Made by a program: the position numbers and the translations under genes
Source of the DNA: Microbacterium sp. LKL04
Lineage (GTDB): Bacteria; Actinomycetota; Actinomycetes; Actinomycetales; Microbacteriaceae
Reading direction: 5' to 3'
NCBI RefSeq assembly: GCF_900102005.1
Contig: NZ_LT627736.1
Coordinates: forward strand, 930,001-994,000
DNA: 64,000 nucleotides
In this document: one piece after another, positions 7,565 to 16,935 of the stretch
Position numbering within the stretch: position 1 is the stretch's first letter
How the letters are laid out: each line of letters opens with the position of its first letter
Notes under the pieces: model-generated
Told to the model about the DNA's origin: nothing
Seen by the model: only the letters and a program-made list of their open reading frames with translations
Database searches by the model: none

Positions 7565-8758
7565 ATGAGCGCGCTGCGCCTGTTCACGTCGGAGTCTGTG
7601 ACCGAAGGTCACCCCGACAAGATCTGCGACCAGATCTCCGACAGCATCCTCGATGCCCTCCTCGCCGTCGACCGCGGCAGCCGCGTCGCCGTCGAGACGC
7701 TCGTGACCACCGGACTCGTCCACGTCGCCGGCGAGGTCCGCACCGACGGGTACGTCGACATCCCGGGGATCGTCCGCCGCGTCGTGAACCGCATCGGGTA
7801 CACCTCTTCCGAGACCGGCTTCGACGGCGACTCGTGCGGTGTGACGGTGTCGATCGGCGAGCAGTCGGGCGACATCGCCGCGGGCGTCGACAACGCGCTC
7901 GAGCACCGCGAGGGCGGTTCCGTCGACCCCGTCGACGCGCTCGGCGCGGGGGACCAGGGCATCATGTTCGGCTACGCGACGAACGAGACGCCCTCGTACA
8001 TGCCGACCGCGATCTGGACGGCTCACCGGCTGGCCGAGCGGCTAACCGACGCGCGTCGCAGCGGCGCGCTGCCGTTCCTCCGTCCCGACGGCAAGACGCA
8101 GGTGACCCTCGGCTACGACGGCACGACGCCGCGAACCGTCGACACGGTCGTCCTCTCCACCCAGCACCACCCCGACATCTCGCTCCCGGCCCTCCGCGCT
8201 GCGGTGCAGGCCGAGGTCATCGACCCCGTCCTCGCGCAGACGGGGCTCGACGTCTCGGGCGTGCGTTATGTGATCAACCCGGCCGGACCCTTCGTCGTGG
8301 GCGGCCCGAAGGGCGATGCGGGCCTGACCGGACGCAAGATCATCATCGACACCTACGGCGGCGCCGCGCGTCACGGTGGCGGGGCCTTCAGCGGCAAGGA
8401 CCCGTCCAAGGTCGACCGCTCGGCGGCGTACGCGATGCGCTGGGTCGCAAAGAACGCCGTCGCGGCAGGGCTCGCCGACCGCCTCGAGGTACAGGTCGCC
8501 TACGCCATCGGCCGTGCCGCCCCCGTGGGGCTGTACGTCGAGACGTTCGGAACGGGGCACGTCTCGGACGAGAAGATCACCGCCGCGATCCGGCAGTCGT
8601 TCGACCTCCGGCCGCAGGCGATCATCGACGACCTCGACCTCCTGCGTCCCATCTACGCCCAGACCGCCGCCTACGGACACTTCGGGCGCGAACTGCCCGA
8701 GTTCACATGGGAGCGCACGGACCGCGTCGACGCCTTGCGGGCCGCCGCCGGGCTCTGA
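7565..8758 (+). CDS. metK: S-adenosylmethionine synthetase
   Basis: 397-residue methionine adenosyltransferase, forming SAM from methionine and ATP. Signatures: N-terminal [19 protein letters not shown] with the ATP-binding His, the hexapeptide region [12 protein letters not shown] near 128, and the P-loop-like [16 protein letters not shown] near 271. Length matches bacterial MetK. The start follows TGGAGGACCG, a strong ribosome site. It follows rpoZ directly, which is the position coaBC normally separates. It uses the methionine whose precursor MetY produces upstream. Confidence 0.96.
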   Translation: MSALRLFTSESVTEGHPDKICDQISDSILDALLAVDRGSRVAVETLVTTGLVHVAGEVRTDGYVDIPGIVRRVVNRIGYTSSETGFDGDSCGVTVSIGEQSGDIAAGVDNALEHREGGSVDPVDALGAGDQGIMFGYATNETPSYMPTAIWTAHRLAERLTDARRSGALPFLRPDGKTQVTLGYDGTTPRTVDTVVLSTQHHPDISLPALRAAVQAEVIDPVLAQTGLDVSGVRYVINPAGPFVVGGPKGDAGLTGRKIIIDTYGGAARHGGGAFSGKDPSKVDRSAAYAMRWVAKNAVAAGLADRLEVQVAYAIGRAAPVGLYVETFGTGHVSDEKITAAIRQSFDLRPQAIIDDLDLLRPIYAQTAAYGHFGRELPEFTWERTDRVDALRAAAGL

Positions 8759-8763
8759 CGCCC

Positions 8764-10713
8764 GTGATCGCCGTCGCGCGGATCCTCCTCGATTCGCCGG
8801 TTCCCCAACTCGATCGACTCTTCGACTACGCCGTACCGGGCGCCCTCGACGCCGACGCCCAGCCAGGCGTGCGGGTGAAGGTCCCGCTGCGCAGCGCCGG
8901 GCGGATGATCGAGGGCTGGGTCATCGAGCGGGCCGAGGTCGAACCCGGCGGGCGGCCGCTGTCCGAGGTGGCGTCCGTCGTCTCGCCGGTGCCGGTGCTC
9001 CCGGCATCCCTCTACGCACTGGCGCGTCGTGTCGCCGACCGGGCAGCCGGTTCGGCGAGCGACATCCTGCGCCTCGCGGTGCCGAAGCGGATGGTGCGGG
9101 CCGAGAAGGCCTGGCTCGCCGCCGATCCGCCCGAGGTGCCGCAGGTGGATCCGGATGCCGCGACCCGCGCCCACGCGCTCGCATCGCCCTATCCCGGGCT
9201 CGCCGATGCCGTCCTGTCGGGGGAGCGGGTGGCGATCGACGCCCCGCCGCATCCGACTCCCGGAGCCCTCCGCGGAGCCTGGGCGGACCTGCTCGCGAGC
9301 CTCGCCGCGCTGGTCCTGGGCAGCGGCCGGAGTGCGCTTCTCGTCGTCCCCGACCACCGCGACCAGACGCAGCTCCTCGACGCTCTCGCGGCCCTGGTCC
9401 CTGGAGACGCGATCGTCCGCGACGACGCCCGGCGCTCGGGGCCGGAGCGATACGCGACGTACCTCCGGATGCTGAGCGCCGCTCCCTGCATCGTCGTCGG
9501 GAACAGATCCACCGTGTACGCACCCGCCCACGATGTCGGCGCGGTCTTCGTCTGGGACGACGGCGACACGCTCCTTGCCGAGCCGCTCAGTCCGGGAGTC
9601 CACGCACGCGATGCCGCGCTCGTCCGTCAGGAGGAGGAGCACTCCGCGCTCGTCTTCGCGGGGCACACGCGCACGACCGACGTCGAGCGTCTCGTCCAGC
9701 TCGGGTGGGTGCGGGAGCTCCCTGCGTCGCGCCGGGTCAGTCCGCGGGTCGTTCTGTCCGCCACGCACGAGGCCGAGCACCGCGGTGCCCGGGTCCCCTC
9801 GGCCGCCTTCGGCGCGGCGCGGGAGGCGTTGCAGCACGGGCCGGTGCTCGTCCAGGTCGCCCGGCCCGGGTACTCGCCCGTCCTCGTCTGCGCGGAATGC
9901 CGCACCCCCGCCCGGTGCCGGCACTGCTCCGGCCCGCTCCGGGCCCGCCGACCGGGGGCGACGCCGGACTGCGGGTGGTGCGGCCGGTCCGCGCCGAATT
10001 GGACGTGCGCCAACTGCGCCGGCACACGCTTCCGGATGGCGTCGTCGGGGAGTGAGCGGACGGCGGATGAACTCGGTCGGGCGTTCCCCGGCATCCGGGT
10101 CATCGTCGCCGACGGCGACCATCCCGTCGCGTCCGTCGACGGCAGGCCTGCCCTCGTCATCGCCACGCGCGGAGCGGAGCCCCCGGCGGAGGGCGGCTAC
10201 CGTGCCGTCATCCTCCTCGACGGCGACAAGATGCTCATGGCCGAGCAGTTGCGGATCGGCGAATCGTGCCTGCGGTGGTGGTCGAACGCCGCCGCGCTCG
10301 CGGCTCCCGGCTCGCCCGTCCACCTCGTCGGTGTCACGGGACCTGTCGCCCGTGCCCTCGCGACGTGGACCCACGCCGCCTACGCCCGCGCCGAGCTCGC
10401 GGACCGGGCGCCGCTGCTCATGCCCCCGACCGTTCGGGTCGCCGCTGTCGACGGGGCCGCGGCATCCGTCGACCGTGCCCTCGCGGAGCTGCGCGAGGCC
10501 GTTCCCGAGCTCGGTCCGCTGTCGGTGCTCGGGCCTGTGCCCACCGAGGACGGCTCGCGCGCCCTCGTCCGGGTGGACTACGCGCACGGCCGCACGGTCG
10601 CCGAGCAGTTGCGCGCCTCGGTCGTGGCGGACGCGGTCCGCGGTCGACGCCGGGGTCCGGGGCCCCGGACTACACTCAGGGTTCGGCTCGATGTGCCCGA
10701 GCTCGATCTGTGA
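8764..10713 (+). CDS. priA: primosomal protein N' (PriA), helicase-deficient actinobacterial type
   Basis: 649-residue PriA relative, 5 bp after metK, with GTG start (VIAVARILLDSPVPQLDR). The N-terminal 3'-DNA-binding domain is recognisable (LDRLFDYAVP). Four zinc-ligand pairs CAEC, CRHC, CGWC and CANC lie at about 377-422. The Walker A and DEAH motifs of true PriA are absent: the corresponding segments read GSGRSALLVVPDHR and VFVWDDGDTLL. This loss is known for actinobacterial PriA, so it probably acts in replication restart as a binding platform rather than as a helicase. Confidence 0.9.
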   Translation: MIAVARILLDSPVPQLDRLFDYAVPGALDADAQPGVRVKVPLRSAGRMIEGWVIERAEVEPGGRPLSEVASVVSPVPVLPASLYALARRVADRAAGSASDILRLAVPKRMVRAEKAWLAADPPEVPQVDPDAATRAHALASPYPGLADAVLSGERVAIDAPPHPTPGALRGAWADLLASLAALVLGSGRSALLVVPDHRDQTQLLDALAALVPGDAIVRDDARRSGPERYATYLRMLSAAPCIVVGNRSTVYAPAHDVGAVFVWDDGDTLLAEPLSPGVHARDAALVRQEEEHSALVFAGHTRTTDVERLVQLGWVRELPASRRVSPRVVLSATHEAEHRGARVPSAAFGAAREALQHGPVLVQVARPGYSPVLVCAECRTPARCRHCSGPLRARRPGATPDCGWCGRSAPNWTCANCAGTRFRMASSGSERTADELGRAFPGIRVIVADGDHPVASVDGRPALVIATRGAEPPAEGGYRAVILLDGDKMLMAEQLRIGESCLRWWSNAAALAAPGSPVHLVGVTGPVARALATWTHAAYARAELADRAPLLMPPTVRVAAVDGAAASVDRALAELREAVPELGPLSVLGPVPTEDGSRALVRVDYAHGRTVAEQLRASVVADAVRGRRRGPGPRTTLRVRLDVPELDL

Positions 10714-10721
10714 GGACCTGC

Positions 10722-11654
10722 ATGCGCGTCGTTTTCGCCGGAACCCCCGAACCGGCCGTCCCGTCCCTCCGCGCCCTCGCGGCCTCGTCCCACGAGGTCG
10801 TCGGCGTCGTCACGCGACGCGACGCTCCCATCGGTCGCAAGCGCGTCCTGACGCCCTCGCCGGTCGCGGTCGCGGCGGAAGATCTCGGGCTCCCGGTCGT
10901 CAAGGCGGACCGCCTCGACGACGCCGCGACGGCCGAGATCGCCGCGCTCGGCGCGGACCTGGGCGTCATCGTCGCCTACGGCGGGCTGGTGCGCGAACCG
11001 CTCCTGTCGACACCGCCGCACGGCTGGATCAACCTGCACTTCTCGCTCCTGCCGCGCTGGCGCGGCGCGGCGCCCGTGCAGCACGCGCTCATCGCCGGCG
11101 ACCGCGTGACCGGCGCCGTCGTGTTCCAGCTGGTCCCCGCCCTCGACGCCGGTGACGTCTTCGCGGAGCTCCGTTACGACGTCCCGCGCGGTGCCACGGC
11201 GGGAGACGTGCTCGCCGACCTGGCTGCGTCGGGTGCGGAACTCGTCACGTCCGTCGTCGACGCGATCGCCGACGGTTCCGCGATCACGACGCCCCAGGTC
11301 GGCGAACCCACCCTCGCCCCGAAGCTCTCGCAGACCGACGGCGCTCTCGACCTCGCCGAGCCCGCCGACCGCGTCCTCGACCGCTTCCGCGGGACGACGC
11401 CCGAGCCCGGTGCCCACGTGTCGCTCGACGGTCAGCGGGTGAAGGTGCTCGCCGCGCTCCGCGGACCCGACGCTTCTCTCGAGACGGGACAGGTCGCGCT
11501 CGTCGGACGCGACGTCGTCGCCGGGACGGGGGAGGGAACCGTCCTTCTCCGGACGGTCCAACCCGCCGGCAAGGGGGCCATGAAGGCGGCTGACTGGTGG
11601 CGCGGGCTCCGCTCCGACGATCCCCGCATCGACCTCCCCGGAGCGGCCTCGTGA
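10722..11654 (+). CDS. fmt: methionyl-tRNA formyltransferase
   Basis: 310-residue enzyme that formylates initiator Met-tRNA using 10-formyl-THF. It opens MRVVFAGTPEPAVPSL, the canonical N-terminus, and has the catalytic region NLHFSLLPRWRGAAPVQHA at about 105-122 with the Asn-His pair of the family; the C-terminal OB-like domain follows. The ATG at 10722 is 8 bp after the priA stop, with TGAGGA ahead of it. Its stop overlaps the rsmB start (GTGA). Confidence 0.95.
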   Translation: MRVVFAGTPEPAVPSLRALAASSHEVVGVVTRRDAPIGRKRVLTPSPVAVAAEDLGLPVVKADRLDDAATAEIAALGADLGVIVAYGGLVREPLLSTPPHGWINLHFSLLPRWRGAAPVQHALIAGDRVTGAVVFQLVPALDAGDVFAELRYDVPRGATAGDVLADLAASGAELVTSVVDAIADGSAITTPQVGEPTLAPKLSQTDGALDLAEPADRVLDRFRGTTPEPGAHVSLDGQRVKVLAALRGPDASLETGQVALVGRDVVAGTGEGTVLLRTVQPAGKGAMKAADWWRGLRSDDPRIDLPGAAS

Positions 11655-13006
11655 GCGCCGCCCGCGACGTCGCGTACGCGGTCATCCGCTCGGTTGGCGA
11701 GGACGACGCCTACGCGAACCTGCTCCTGCCGCGCGAACTCGAACGCGCTCGACTGTCGACGGCGGACGCCGCCCTCGCCACCGAACTGACGTACGGCACG
11801 CTCCGCCGTGTCGGGACCTACGACGCGATCATCGAGATGGCGGCATCCCGACCCGTCTCGGGGATCGACGCGCCCGTCCTCGACGCCCTACGACTCGGCA
11901 CGCACCAGCTCCTCGCGACCCGCGTCCCCGCTCACGCCGCCGTCCACGAGACGGTCGACCTCGTCGGCCGCGTCGCGGGTCGGCGCGCGACGGGGTTCGC
12001 CAACGCCGTCCTCCGCCGCGTGTCGGAACGGGACGAGGAGGAGTGGCTGACCCGCATCGGGGATGCCGCCCGCTCCGACGACGAGCGCCTGGCCGTCCGG
12101 TTCGCGCACCCCGTCTGGATCATCCGCGCCTTCCGGCGCGCGCTGGCCGCCGAGGGACGTGCCGACGAACTCCTGGACCTGCTGGCGGCGGACAACGCGG
12201 CGCCGACGGTGACCCTCGCCGCCCTGCCGGGCGTCGGGTCGATCCCGGACGACGAGGAGCGCACCCCGTTCTCGCCCATCGGATTCCGACTTGCCGGTGG
12301 TGACCCGGAGCGGATCGTCAGAGGCTCGGGCGGTGCAGTCCGCGTGCAGGACGAGGGATCTCAGCTCGCGGCCCTCGCCCTCTCCCGTGCCGTCCCGGTC
12401 CGCGCGGGGGAGCAGTGGCTCGACCTCTGCGCCGCGCCCGGCGGCAAGACCGCCGTGCTCGCCGCCGAGGCGGCGGCCGCCGGCGCGACCCTCGAGGCGA
12501 ACGAGCTGTCCGCGGCCCGCGCACGACTCGTCCGCCAGTCCGTCGCCGCGGTCCCGCTCGAGGTCCCCGTGTCGGAGGAGGACGGCCGCATCCGCGCGGG
12601 CCGAGGCGTCTACGACCGAATCCTCGTCGACGCCCCCTGCACCGGTCTCGGCGCGCTCCGGCGCCGCCCCGAAGCGCGGTGGCGGAAGGCCCCGGCCGAC
12701 GTCCCCGAACTCACCCAGCTGCAGACCGAACTCCTCACCGCGGCGTTCGACGCACTGGCCCCCGGCGGGGTCGTCGCCTACGTGACGTGTTCGCCCCACC
12801 TCGCCGAGACCGCGGGCGTCGTGTCAGAGGTCGAACGCCACTTCGGCGACGCCCTCACGCAGCTCGACACACGCGCCGTCCTCCGGCAGGTCGCCGGCGA
12901 TGCGATCGATCTCGCGGAGCCTGCGGACGGATCGGGACGCGCCCAGCTGTGGCCTCACCGCCACGGCACCGATGCGATGTCGATCTGGCTGCTCCGGAAG
13001 AACTGA
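11651..13006 (+). CDS. rsmB: 16S rRNA (cytosine-C5) methyltransferase RsmB
   Basis: 451-residue SAM-dependent methyltransferase expected to methylate C967 of 16S rRNA. A NusB-like RNA-binding domain fills about residues 1-140 (ELTYGTLRRVGTYDAII). The methyltransferase domain carries the SAM motif DLCAAPGGKT near 258, VDAPCTGLGALRRRPE near 325 with the first catalytic Cys, and VTCSPH near 378 with the nucleophilic Cys; family members commonly have TCS there. The GTG start overlaps the fmt stop. Confidence 0.93.
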   Translation: MSAARDVAYAVIRSVGEDDAYANLLLPRELERARLSTADAALATELTYGTLRRVGTYDAIIEMAASRPVSGIDAPVLDALRLGTHQLLATRVPAHAAVHETVDLVGRVAGRRATGFANAVLRRVSERDEEEWLTRIGDAARSDDERLAVRFAHPVWIIRAFRRALAAEGRADELLDLLAADNAAPTVTLAALPGVGSIPDDEERTPFSPIGFRLAGGDPERIVRGSGGAVRVQDEGSQLAALALSRAVPVRAGEQWLDLCAAPGGKTAVLAAEAAAAGATLEANELSAARARLVRQSVAAVPLEVPVSEEDGRIRAGRGVYDRILVDAPCTGLGALRRRPEARWRKAPADVPELTQLQTELLTAAFDALAPGGVVAYVTCSPHLAETAGVVSEVERHFGDALTQLDTRAVLRQVAGDAIDLAEPADGSGRAQLWPHRHGTDAMSIWLLRKN

Positions 13007-13017
13007 GCGGGCACCGG

Positions 13018-13023
13018 GATAAT
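13018..13023 (+). promoter_or_regulatory. candidate leaderless promoter -10 of rpe
   Basis: GATAAT ends 7 bp before the GTG at 13031, which would make that GTG the first transcribed codon. The ATG at 13022 overlaps this hexamer and could be used only on read-through mRNA from rsmB. Confidence 0.4.
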
Positions 13024-13705
13024 GACTGACGTGGCCGATTCCGACGTACGCATCAATCCCAGCATCCTCGCCGCCGACTTCGTGAACATGCAGGCGGAGC
13101 TCGCCCGCATCGCGTCGGCCGACTTCGTCCACGTCGACGTCATGGACAACCACTTCGTCCCGAACCTGACGTTCGGCCCGCAGATGGTCGAGCGGATCCA
13201 GGCGACGAGCCCCATTCCGCTCGACGTCCACCTCATGATCAGCGACGCCGACCGCTGGGCTCCCGAGTACGCCGAGATCGGCGCGGCATCCGTCACGTTC
13301 CACCTCGAGGCCGCCGCCGAACCCGTCGCCCTGGCCCGTCGGCTCCGACAGATCGGTGCGCACGCCGGCGTCGCGGTCAAGCCCGCGACCCCCGTCGAGC
13401 AGCTGTTCGACGTCCTCGACGAGTTCGATCAGATCCTCGTCATGACCGTCGAGCCGGGCTTCGGCGGGCAGAGCTTCATGGCGGACCAGATGCCCAAGCT
13501 CCGCCGGCTCAGTGACGAGGCCCGACTCCGCGGGTCGCAGGTCTGGCTCCAGGTCGACGGCGGCATCGGCGAGTCGACCATCGCGCAGGCTGCGGATGCC
13601 GGTGCCGACACGTTCGTGGCGGGCTCGGCCGTCTTCGGTGCCGAGGACCCCGGAGCGGCGATCAGCGCCCTCCGCTCGGCTGCGGCATCCGCTCACCGGC
13701 ACTGA
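13022..13705 (+). CDS. rpe: ribulose-phosphate 3-epimerase
   Basis: About 224-227 residues. TIM-barrel epimerase interconverting ribulose-5-phosphate and xylulose-5-phosphate in the pentose phosphate pathway. Seen: INPSILAADF at the N-terminus with the catalytic Asp-region, HVDVMDNHFVPNLTFGP with metal-ligand His and Asp, DVHLMI, MTVEPGFGGQSFM, and VDGGI near the phosphate site. Two starts are possible: ATG 13022, listed here, or GTG 13031, which gives the more usual N-terminus and sits at the predicted transcription start. Confidence 0.94.
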   Translation: MTDVADSDVRINPSILAADFVNMQAELARIASADFVHVDVMDNHFVPNLTFGPQMVERIQATSPIPLDVHLMISDADRWAPEYAEIGAASVTFHLEAAAEPVALARRLRQIGAHAGVAVKPATPVEQLFDVLDEFDQILVMTVEPGFGGQSFMADQMPKLRRLSDEARLRGSQVWLQVDGGIGESTIAQAADAGADTFVAGSAVFGAEDPGAAISALRSAAASAHRH

Positions 13706-13744
13706 CTGGAGCGTCACGGGGACCGGCCGCTAGCGACGGCCCGG

Positions 13745-13750
13745 TACCCT
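13745..13750 (+). promoter_or_regulatory. candidate leaderless promoter -10 of the his block
   Basis: TACCCT ends 7 bp before the hisE GTG (13758). GGAGGG lies between them but only 1 bp from the start codon, too close for a normal Shine-Dalgarno site, so leaderless initiation is the simpler reading. Confidence 0.45.
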
Positions 13751-13757
13751 GGAGGGT

Positions 13758-14021
13758 GTGAAGACCTTCGACGCACTGTTCTCCGAGCTGAGCGAGACTG
13801 CGGCGAGCCGTCCCGAAGGATCGGGCACGGTCGCGCAGCTGGACCGCGGCGTCCACGCCATCGGCAAGAAGATCGTCGAAGAGGCCGCTGAGGTCTGGAT
13901 GGCCGCCGAGTACCAGTCCGACACCGAGACGGCCGAGGAGATCTCGCAGCTGCTCTACCACCTGCAGGTGATGATGCTCGCGAAGGGCCTGACGCTCGAG
14001 GACGTATACCGACATCTCTGA
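13758..14021 (+). CDS. hisE: phosphoribosyl-ATP diphosphatase
   Basis: 87-residue MazG-like helical protein that hydrolyses phosphoribosyl-ATP to phosphoribosyl-AMP, step two of histidine synthesis. The helices [20 protein letters not shown] and [19 protein letters not shown] carry the acidic EEAAE and EE residues that bind magnesium. HisE and HisI are separate here, as usual in actinobacteria. It is the first gene of the his-trp block, 46 bp ahead of hisG. Confidence 0.95.
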   Translation: MKTFDALFSELSETAASRPEGSGTVAQLDRGVHAIGKKIVEEAAEVWMAAEYQSDTETAEEISQLLYHLQVMMLAKGLTLEDVYRHL

Positions 14022-14067
14022 TCGGTCCCTCGTCCCGTCCGCCCACCTCCACACCGAAAGACGCTCC

Positions 14068-14910
14068 ATGCTGCGCATCGCCGTCCCCAACAAGGGCATG
14101 CTCGCCGAAACCACCGCGGGGATGCTCGCCGAGGCCGGGTACACCGGTCGACGCGACCCCAAGGACCTGCACGCCATCGACCCCGTCAACGACGTCGAGT
14201 TCTTCTACCTCCGCCCCAAGGACATCGCCACCTACGTCGGCTCCGGTGCGTTGGACGTCGGCATCACGGGCCGCGACCTGCTGCTGGATGCCCGGATGCC
14301 GGGTGCTCGAGAGATCGAGAAGCTCGGCTTCGGCGGCTCGACGTTCCGGTTCGCCGGTCCTCCCGGACGCTTCACCGAGCTCGCCGACCTCGACGGACTG
14401 CGCGTCGCGACGGCCTATCCCGGCCTCGTGGACGCCTACCTCGACGACCTCGGCGTGGCCGTCGATCTCGTGCCGCTCGACGGCGCGGTCGAGTCCGCCG
14501 TCCAGCTGGGTGTGGCGGATGCCGTCGCCGACGTCGTCTCGACCGGCACGACCCTCCGCCAGGCGGGCCTCGAGATCTTCGGGCCGGTGCTGCTGGAGTC
14601 CGAGGCGGTCCTGATCGGCGCGCCGACCGAGGCCGACGGCACCGAGACGCTCCTCCGGCGCCTGCGCGGCGTCATGGTCGCCCGGCGCTACGTCCTCATC
14701 GACTACGACCTGCCCGCGCACCTGGTCGACCAGGCGGTCGCCCTCGCTCCCGGGATCGAGTCGCCCACGATCTCGCCGCTGCGCGACCCCGAGTGGGTCG
14801 CCGTCCGGGTCATGAGCCCACGGAAGACCGTGAACCAGGTCATGGACGCCCTCTACGAGATCGGCGCGCGCGCGATCCTCGTGACCGCGATCCACAACGC
14901 GAGGCTCTGA
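14068..14910 (+). CDS. hisG: ATP phosphoribosyltransferase, long form
   Basis: 280-residue HisG, catalysing the first and feedback-controlled step of histidine synthesis (ATP plus PRPP). N-terminal [14 protein letters not shown], then [11 protein letters not shown], and a PRPP-contact loop around [14 protein letters not shown]. The last 80 or so residues form the ACT-like HisG_C domain, ending in [20 protein letters not shown]. The presence of this domain makes it the HisZ-independent long form. GAAAGACG precedes the ATG. hisF follows 1 bp after the stop. Confidence 0.96.
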   Translation: MLRIAVPNKGMLAETTAGMLAEAGYTGRRDPKDLHAIDPVNDVEFFYLRPKDIATYVGSGALDVGITGRDLLLDARMPGAREIEKLGFGGSTFRFAGPPGRFTELADLDGLRVATAYPGLVDAYLDDLGVAVDLVPLDGAVESAVQLGVADAVADVVSTGTTLRQAGLEIFGPVLLESEAVLIGAPTEADGTETLLRRLRGVMVARRYVLIDYDLPAHLVDQAVALAPGIESPTISPLRDPEWVAVRVMSPRKTVNQVMDALYEIGARAILVTAIHNARL

Positions 14911-14911
14911 C

Positions 14912-15676
14912 GTGTCGCTCGTCAGCCGCGTGATCCCGTGTCTCGACGTGGCCGCGGGCAAGGTCGTCAAGGGCGTCAACTTCGAGAACCTGCGCGAGAT
15001 GGGCGACCCGGTCGAACTCGCGCGCCGGTACTACGAGCAGGGCGCGGATGAGATCACCTTCCTCGACGTGACAGCCACCGTCGACGCGCGCGACACGACG
15101 TACGACGTCGTGCAGCGCACCGCCGAACAGGTCTTCATTCCGCTGACGGTGGGCGGGGGAGTGCGCTCGGCCGAGGACGTCGCACGGCTCCTCGGGGTCG
15201 GCGCCGACAAGGTGGGCGTCAACTCCGCCGCGATCGCCCGGCCCGAACTCCTCGGCGAGATCGCTGACCGCTTCGGCGCGCAGGTGCTCGTCCTCTCCCT
15301 CGACGTCAAGCGCGCTCCCGGCACGCCGTCCGGGTTCGCCGTCACGACGCACGGCGGCCGCACCCTCACCGATCTCGACGCGCTTGCGTGGGCGCGCGAG
15401 GCGATCGAGCGCGGTGCGGGGGAACTCCTCGTCAACTCGATCGACGCCGACGGCACGAAGGACGGCTTCGACCTCGAGCTCGTCTCGCTCATGCGCGACG
15501 TGTCCTCGGTCCCCGTGATCGCCTCCGGAGGGGCGGGGGATGCCGCGCACTTCGCCCCGGCGATCGCCGCCGGCGCCGACGCGGTGCTCGCGGCATCCGT
15601 CTTCCACTCCGGACAGCTGACGGTCGGCGACGTCAAGGATGCCCTGGTGGCCGAAGGCGTGGAGGTGCGGCGATGA
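14912..15676 (+). CDS. hisF: imidazole glycerol phosphate synthase, cyclase subunit
   Basis: 254-residue TIM-barrel subunit which, with the HisH glutaminase, converts PRFAR to imidazole glycerol phosphate and AICAR. The two catalytic Asp are in [15 protein letters not shown] (about Asp11) and LSLDVKR (about Asp130). The repeated half-barrel phosphate loops VGGGVRS and ASGGAGD are visible. hisH is not in the window, so its partner is encoded elsewhere. GTG start; the stop overlaps hisI by ATGA. Confidence 0.96.
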   Translation: MSLVSRVIPCLDVAAGKVVKGVNFENLREMGDPVELARRYYEQGADEITFLDVTATVDARDTTYDVVQRTAEQVFIPLTVGGGVRSAEDVARLLGVGADKVGVNSAAIARPELLGEIADRFGAQVLVLSLDVKRAPGTPSGFAVTTHGGRTLTDLDALAWAREAIERGAGELLVNSIDADGTKDGFDLELVSLMRDVSSVPVIASGGAGDAAHFAPAIAAGADAVLAASVFHSGQLTVGDVKDALVAEGVEVRR

Positions 15677-16032
15677 CGCGCTCCGTCGACGAACGCATGG
15701 CGCGGGTCGTCTACAACGCGGACGGACTCGTCCCCGCGATCGTGCAGCAGCACGACACGCGCGAGGTGCTCATGCTCGGGTGGATGGATGCCGAGGCCCT
15801 CCGCCGGACGCTCACCGAGGGTCGCGTGACGTTCTGGTCGCGCTCGCGTCAGGAGTACTGGCGCAAGGGCGACACGTCCGGTCACGCGCAGTTCGTGAAG
15901 GGCGTGCGGCTGGACTGCGACGGCGACACGCTGCTGGTGTCCGTCGAGCAGGTCGGCGCGGCCTGCCACACCGGCGACCGCACGTGCTTCGACGCGGACG
16001 ACCTCGACCCCGTCGTCGGCGAGTTCTCATGA
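15673..16032 (+). CDS. hisI: phosphoribosyl-AMP cyclohydrolase
   Basis: 119-residue zinc enzyme opening the adenine ring of phosphoribosyl-AMP, step three of histidine synthesis. Metal and substrate residues are in [14 protein letters not shown], where C-x-D-x-D binds magnesium, and [12 protein letters not shown], whose two Cys with the earlier Cys bind zinc. ATG start overlaps hisF. Its own stop overlaps the next gene by 4 bp; in other actinobacteria trpE would be found after this gene. Confidence 0.95.
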   Translation: MTRSVDERMARVVYNADGLVPAIVQQHDTREVLMLGWMDAEALRRTLTEGRVTFWSRSRQEYWRKGDTSGHAQFVKGVRLDCDGDTLLVSVEQVGAACHTGDRTCFDADDLDPVVGEFS

Positions 16033-16613
16033 CCGAGGCGGCCTCGCGCCGGACGCGGCTCGCGGCGGTGCTCGCGATCCTCGTCGGCGGAGCGATCGGC
16101 ATCATCGGCTCGACGCAGACGTGGCTCGAGGCGACGGTCGACGACGGCTCCGCCGTCCCGATCCCGATCCCCGGGACCGACGCTCTCGCCGTCGTGGCGC
16201 CGCTGAGTCTCGCAGCGCTCGCCCTGGCACTCGCCCTGACGATCGTGGGACGCGTCCTCCGCTACGCGTTCGCGGTCATCGCGGTCGCCCTCGGCGCGGG
16301 CCTCGGGTGGGGTGCGTTCCGGATCGCCTCGCAACGCCCTGTCGACGCCGTCGCGGGACCCGTCACCGACGCGACGGGTCTGAGCGGCGCGCAGGGCATC
16401 GCCGGGGTCGTGACGGAGATCACGGCGACGCCATGGCCGGCGGTGACGGTCGCGGCATCCGTGCTCATCATCCTCGGCGGAGTCGTCGCGCTCGCGACCG
16501 CCCACCGCTGGACGAGCGCCGGTCGCAAGTACCGGACCGACCGCGCAAGCGGCCCGCGCGACAGCATCGACTCGTGGGACGACCTGTCGCGCGGCGAGGA
16601 CCCGACGACCTGA
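16029..16613 (+). CDS. Trp biosynthesis-associated membrane protein
   Basis: 194-residue protein with about four membrane helices: residues about 11-31, 52-70, 78-94 and 137-158. It matches the family of trp-operon membrane proteins that accompanies trpE/trpC in actinobacteria; function unknown. The C-terminus is polar and acidic ([17 protein letters not shown]). It overlaps hisI by ATGA, with no trpE in between. Identification rests on context, topology and the TWLEA segment after helix one. Confidence 0.8.
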   Translation: MTEAASRRTRLAAVLAILVGGAIGIIGSTQTWLEATVDDGSAVPIPIPGTDALAVVAPLSLAALALALALTIVGRVLRYAFAVIAVALGAGLGWGAFRIASQRPVDAVAGPVTDATGLSGAQGIAGVVTEITATPWPAVTVAASVLIILGGVVALATAHRWTSAGRKYRTDRASGPRDSIDSWDDLSRGEDPTT

Positions 16614-16645
16614 CCCAGCGGGGCGGGGCAGCGTGCACGCCCCGC

Positions 16646-16651
16646 TAGACT
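16646..16651 (+). promoter_or_regulatory. candidate -10 element before the HGxxPAAW gene
   Basis: TAGACT, giving a predicted leader of about 50 nt ahead of the ATG at 16707. It could drive trpC-trpB-trpA independently of the his genes. No leader peptide rich in Trp codons is visible in the leader. Confidence 0.4.
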
Positions 16652-16706
16652 GGTCGAGCGGCTCCGGCCGACCCAGAGAACCCGTGCTTCGCATCGAAGG
16701 AGAACT

Positions 16707-16934
16707 ATGAGCGGCATCGAGGACCCCGGCCACGGACACTCCCCGGCGGCATGGACGACGGTCATCATCATGCTCGTCGCCGTGACGATCGGCACCGTCT
16801 TCTTCTTCTTCGACATGCCGCTGCTCGTCTGGCTTTCGGTCGTCCTGCTGTTCATCGGCCTCATCGTCGGCTACATCATGACCAAGGCCGGCTACGGCGT
16901 CGGTGGGTCGAAGACCGTCACGAAGCAGCACTGA
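16707..16934 (+). CDS. HGxxPAAW family small membrane protein
   Basis: 75-residue protein with the HGHSPAAW motif at residues 9-16 followed by two hydrophobic helices (about 17-34 and 38-56). The HGxxPAAW family is restricted to actinobacteria and regularly lies beside trpC; function unknown. Ribosome site AAGGAG at 16697-16702. trpC begins 1 bp after its stop. Confidence 0.88.
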   Translation: MSGIEDPGHGHSPAAWTTVIIMLVAVTIGTVFFFFDMPLLVWLSVVLLFIGLIVGYIMTKAGYGVGGSKTVTKQH

Positions 16935-16935
16935 C

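Noticed and set aside
16614-16706. Trp attenuator leader peptide
   Set aside because: No short frame with consecutive Trp codons and no alternative stem pair was seen before the HGxxPAAW gene.
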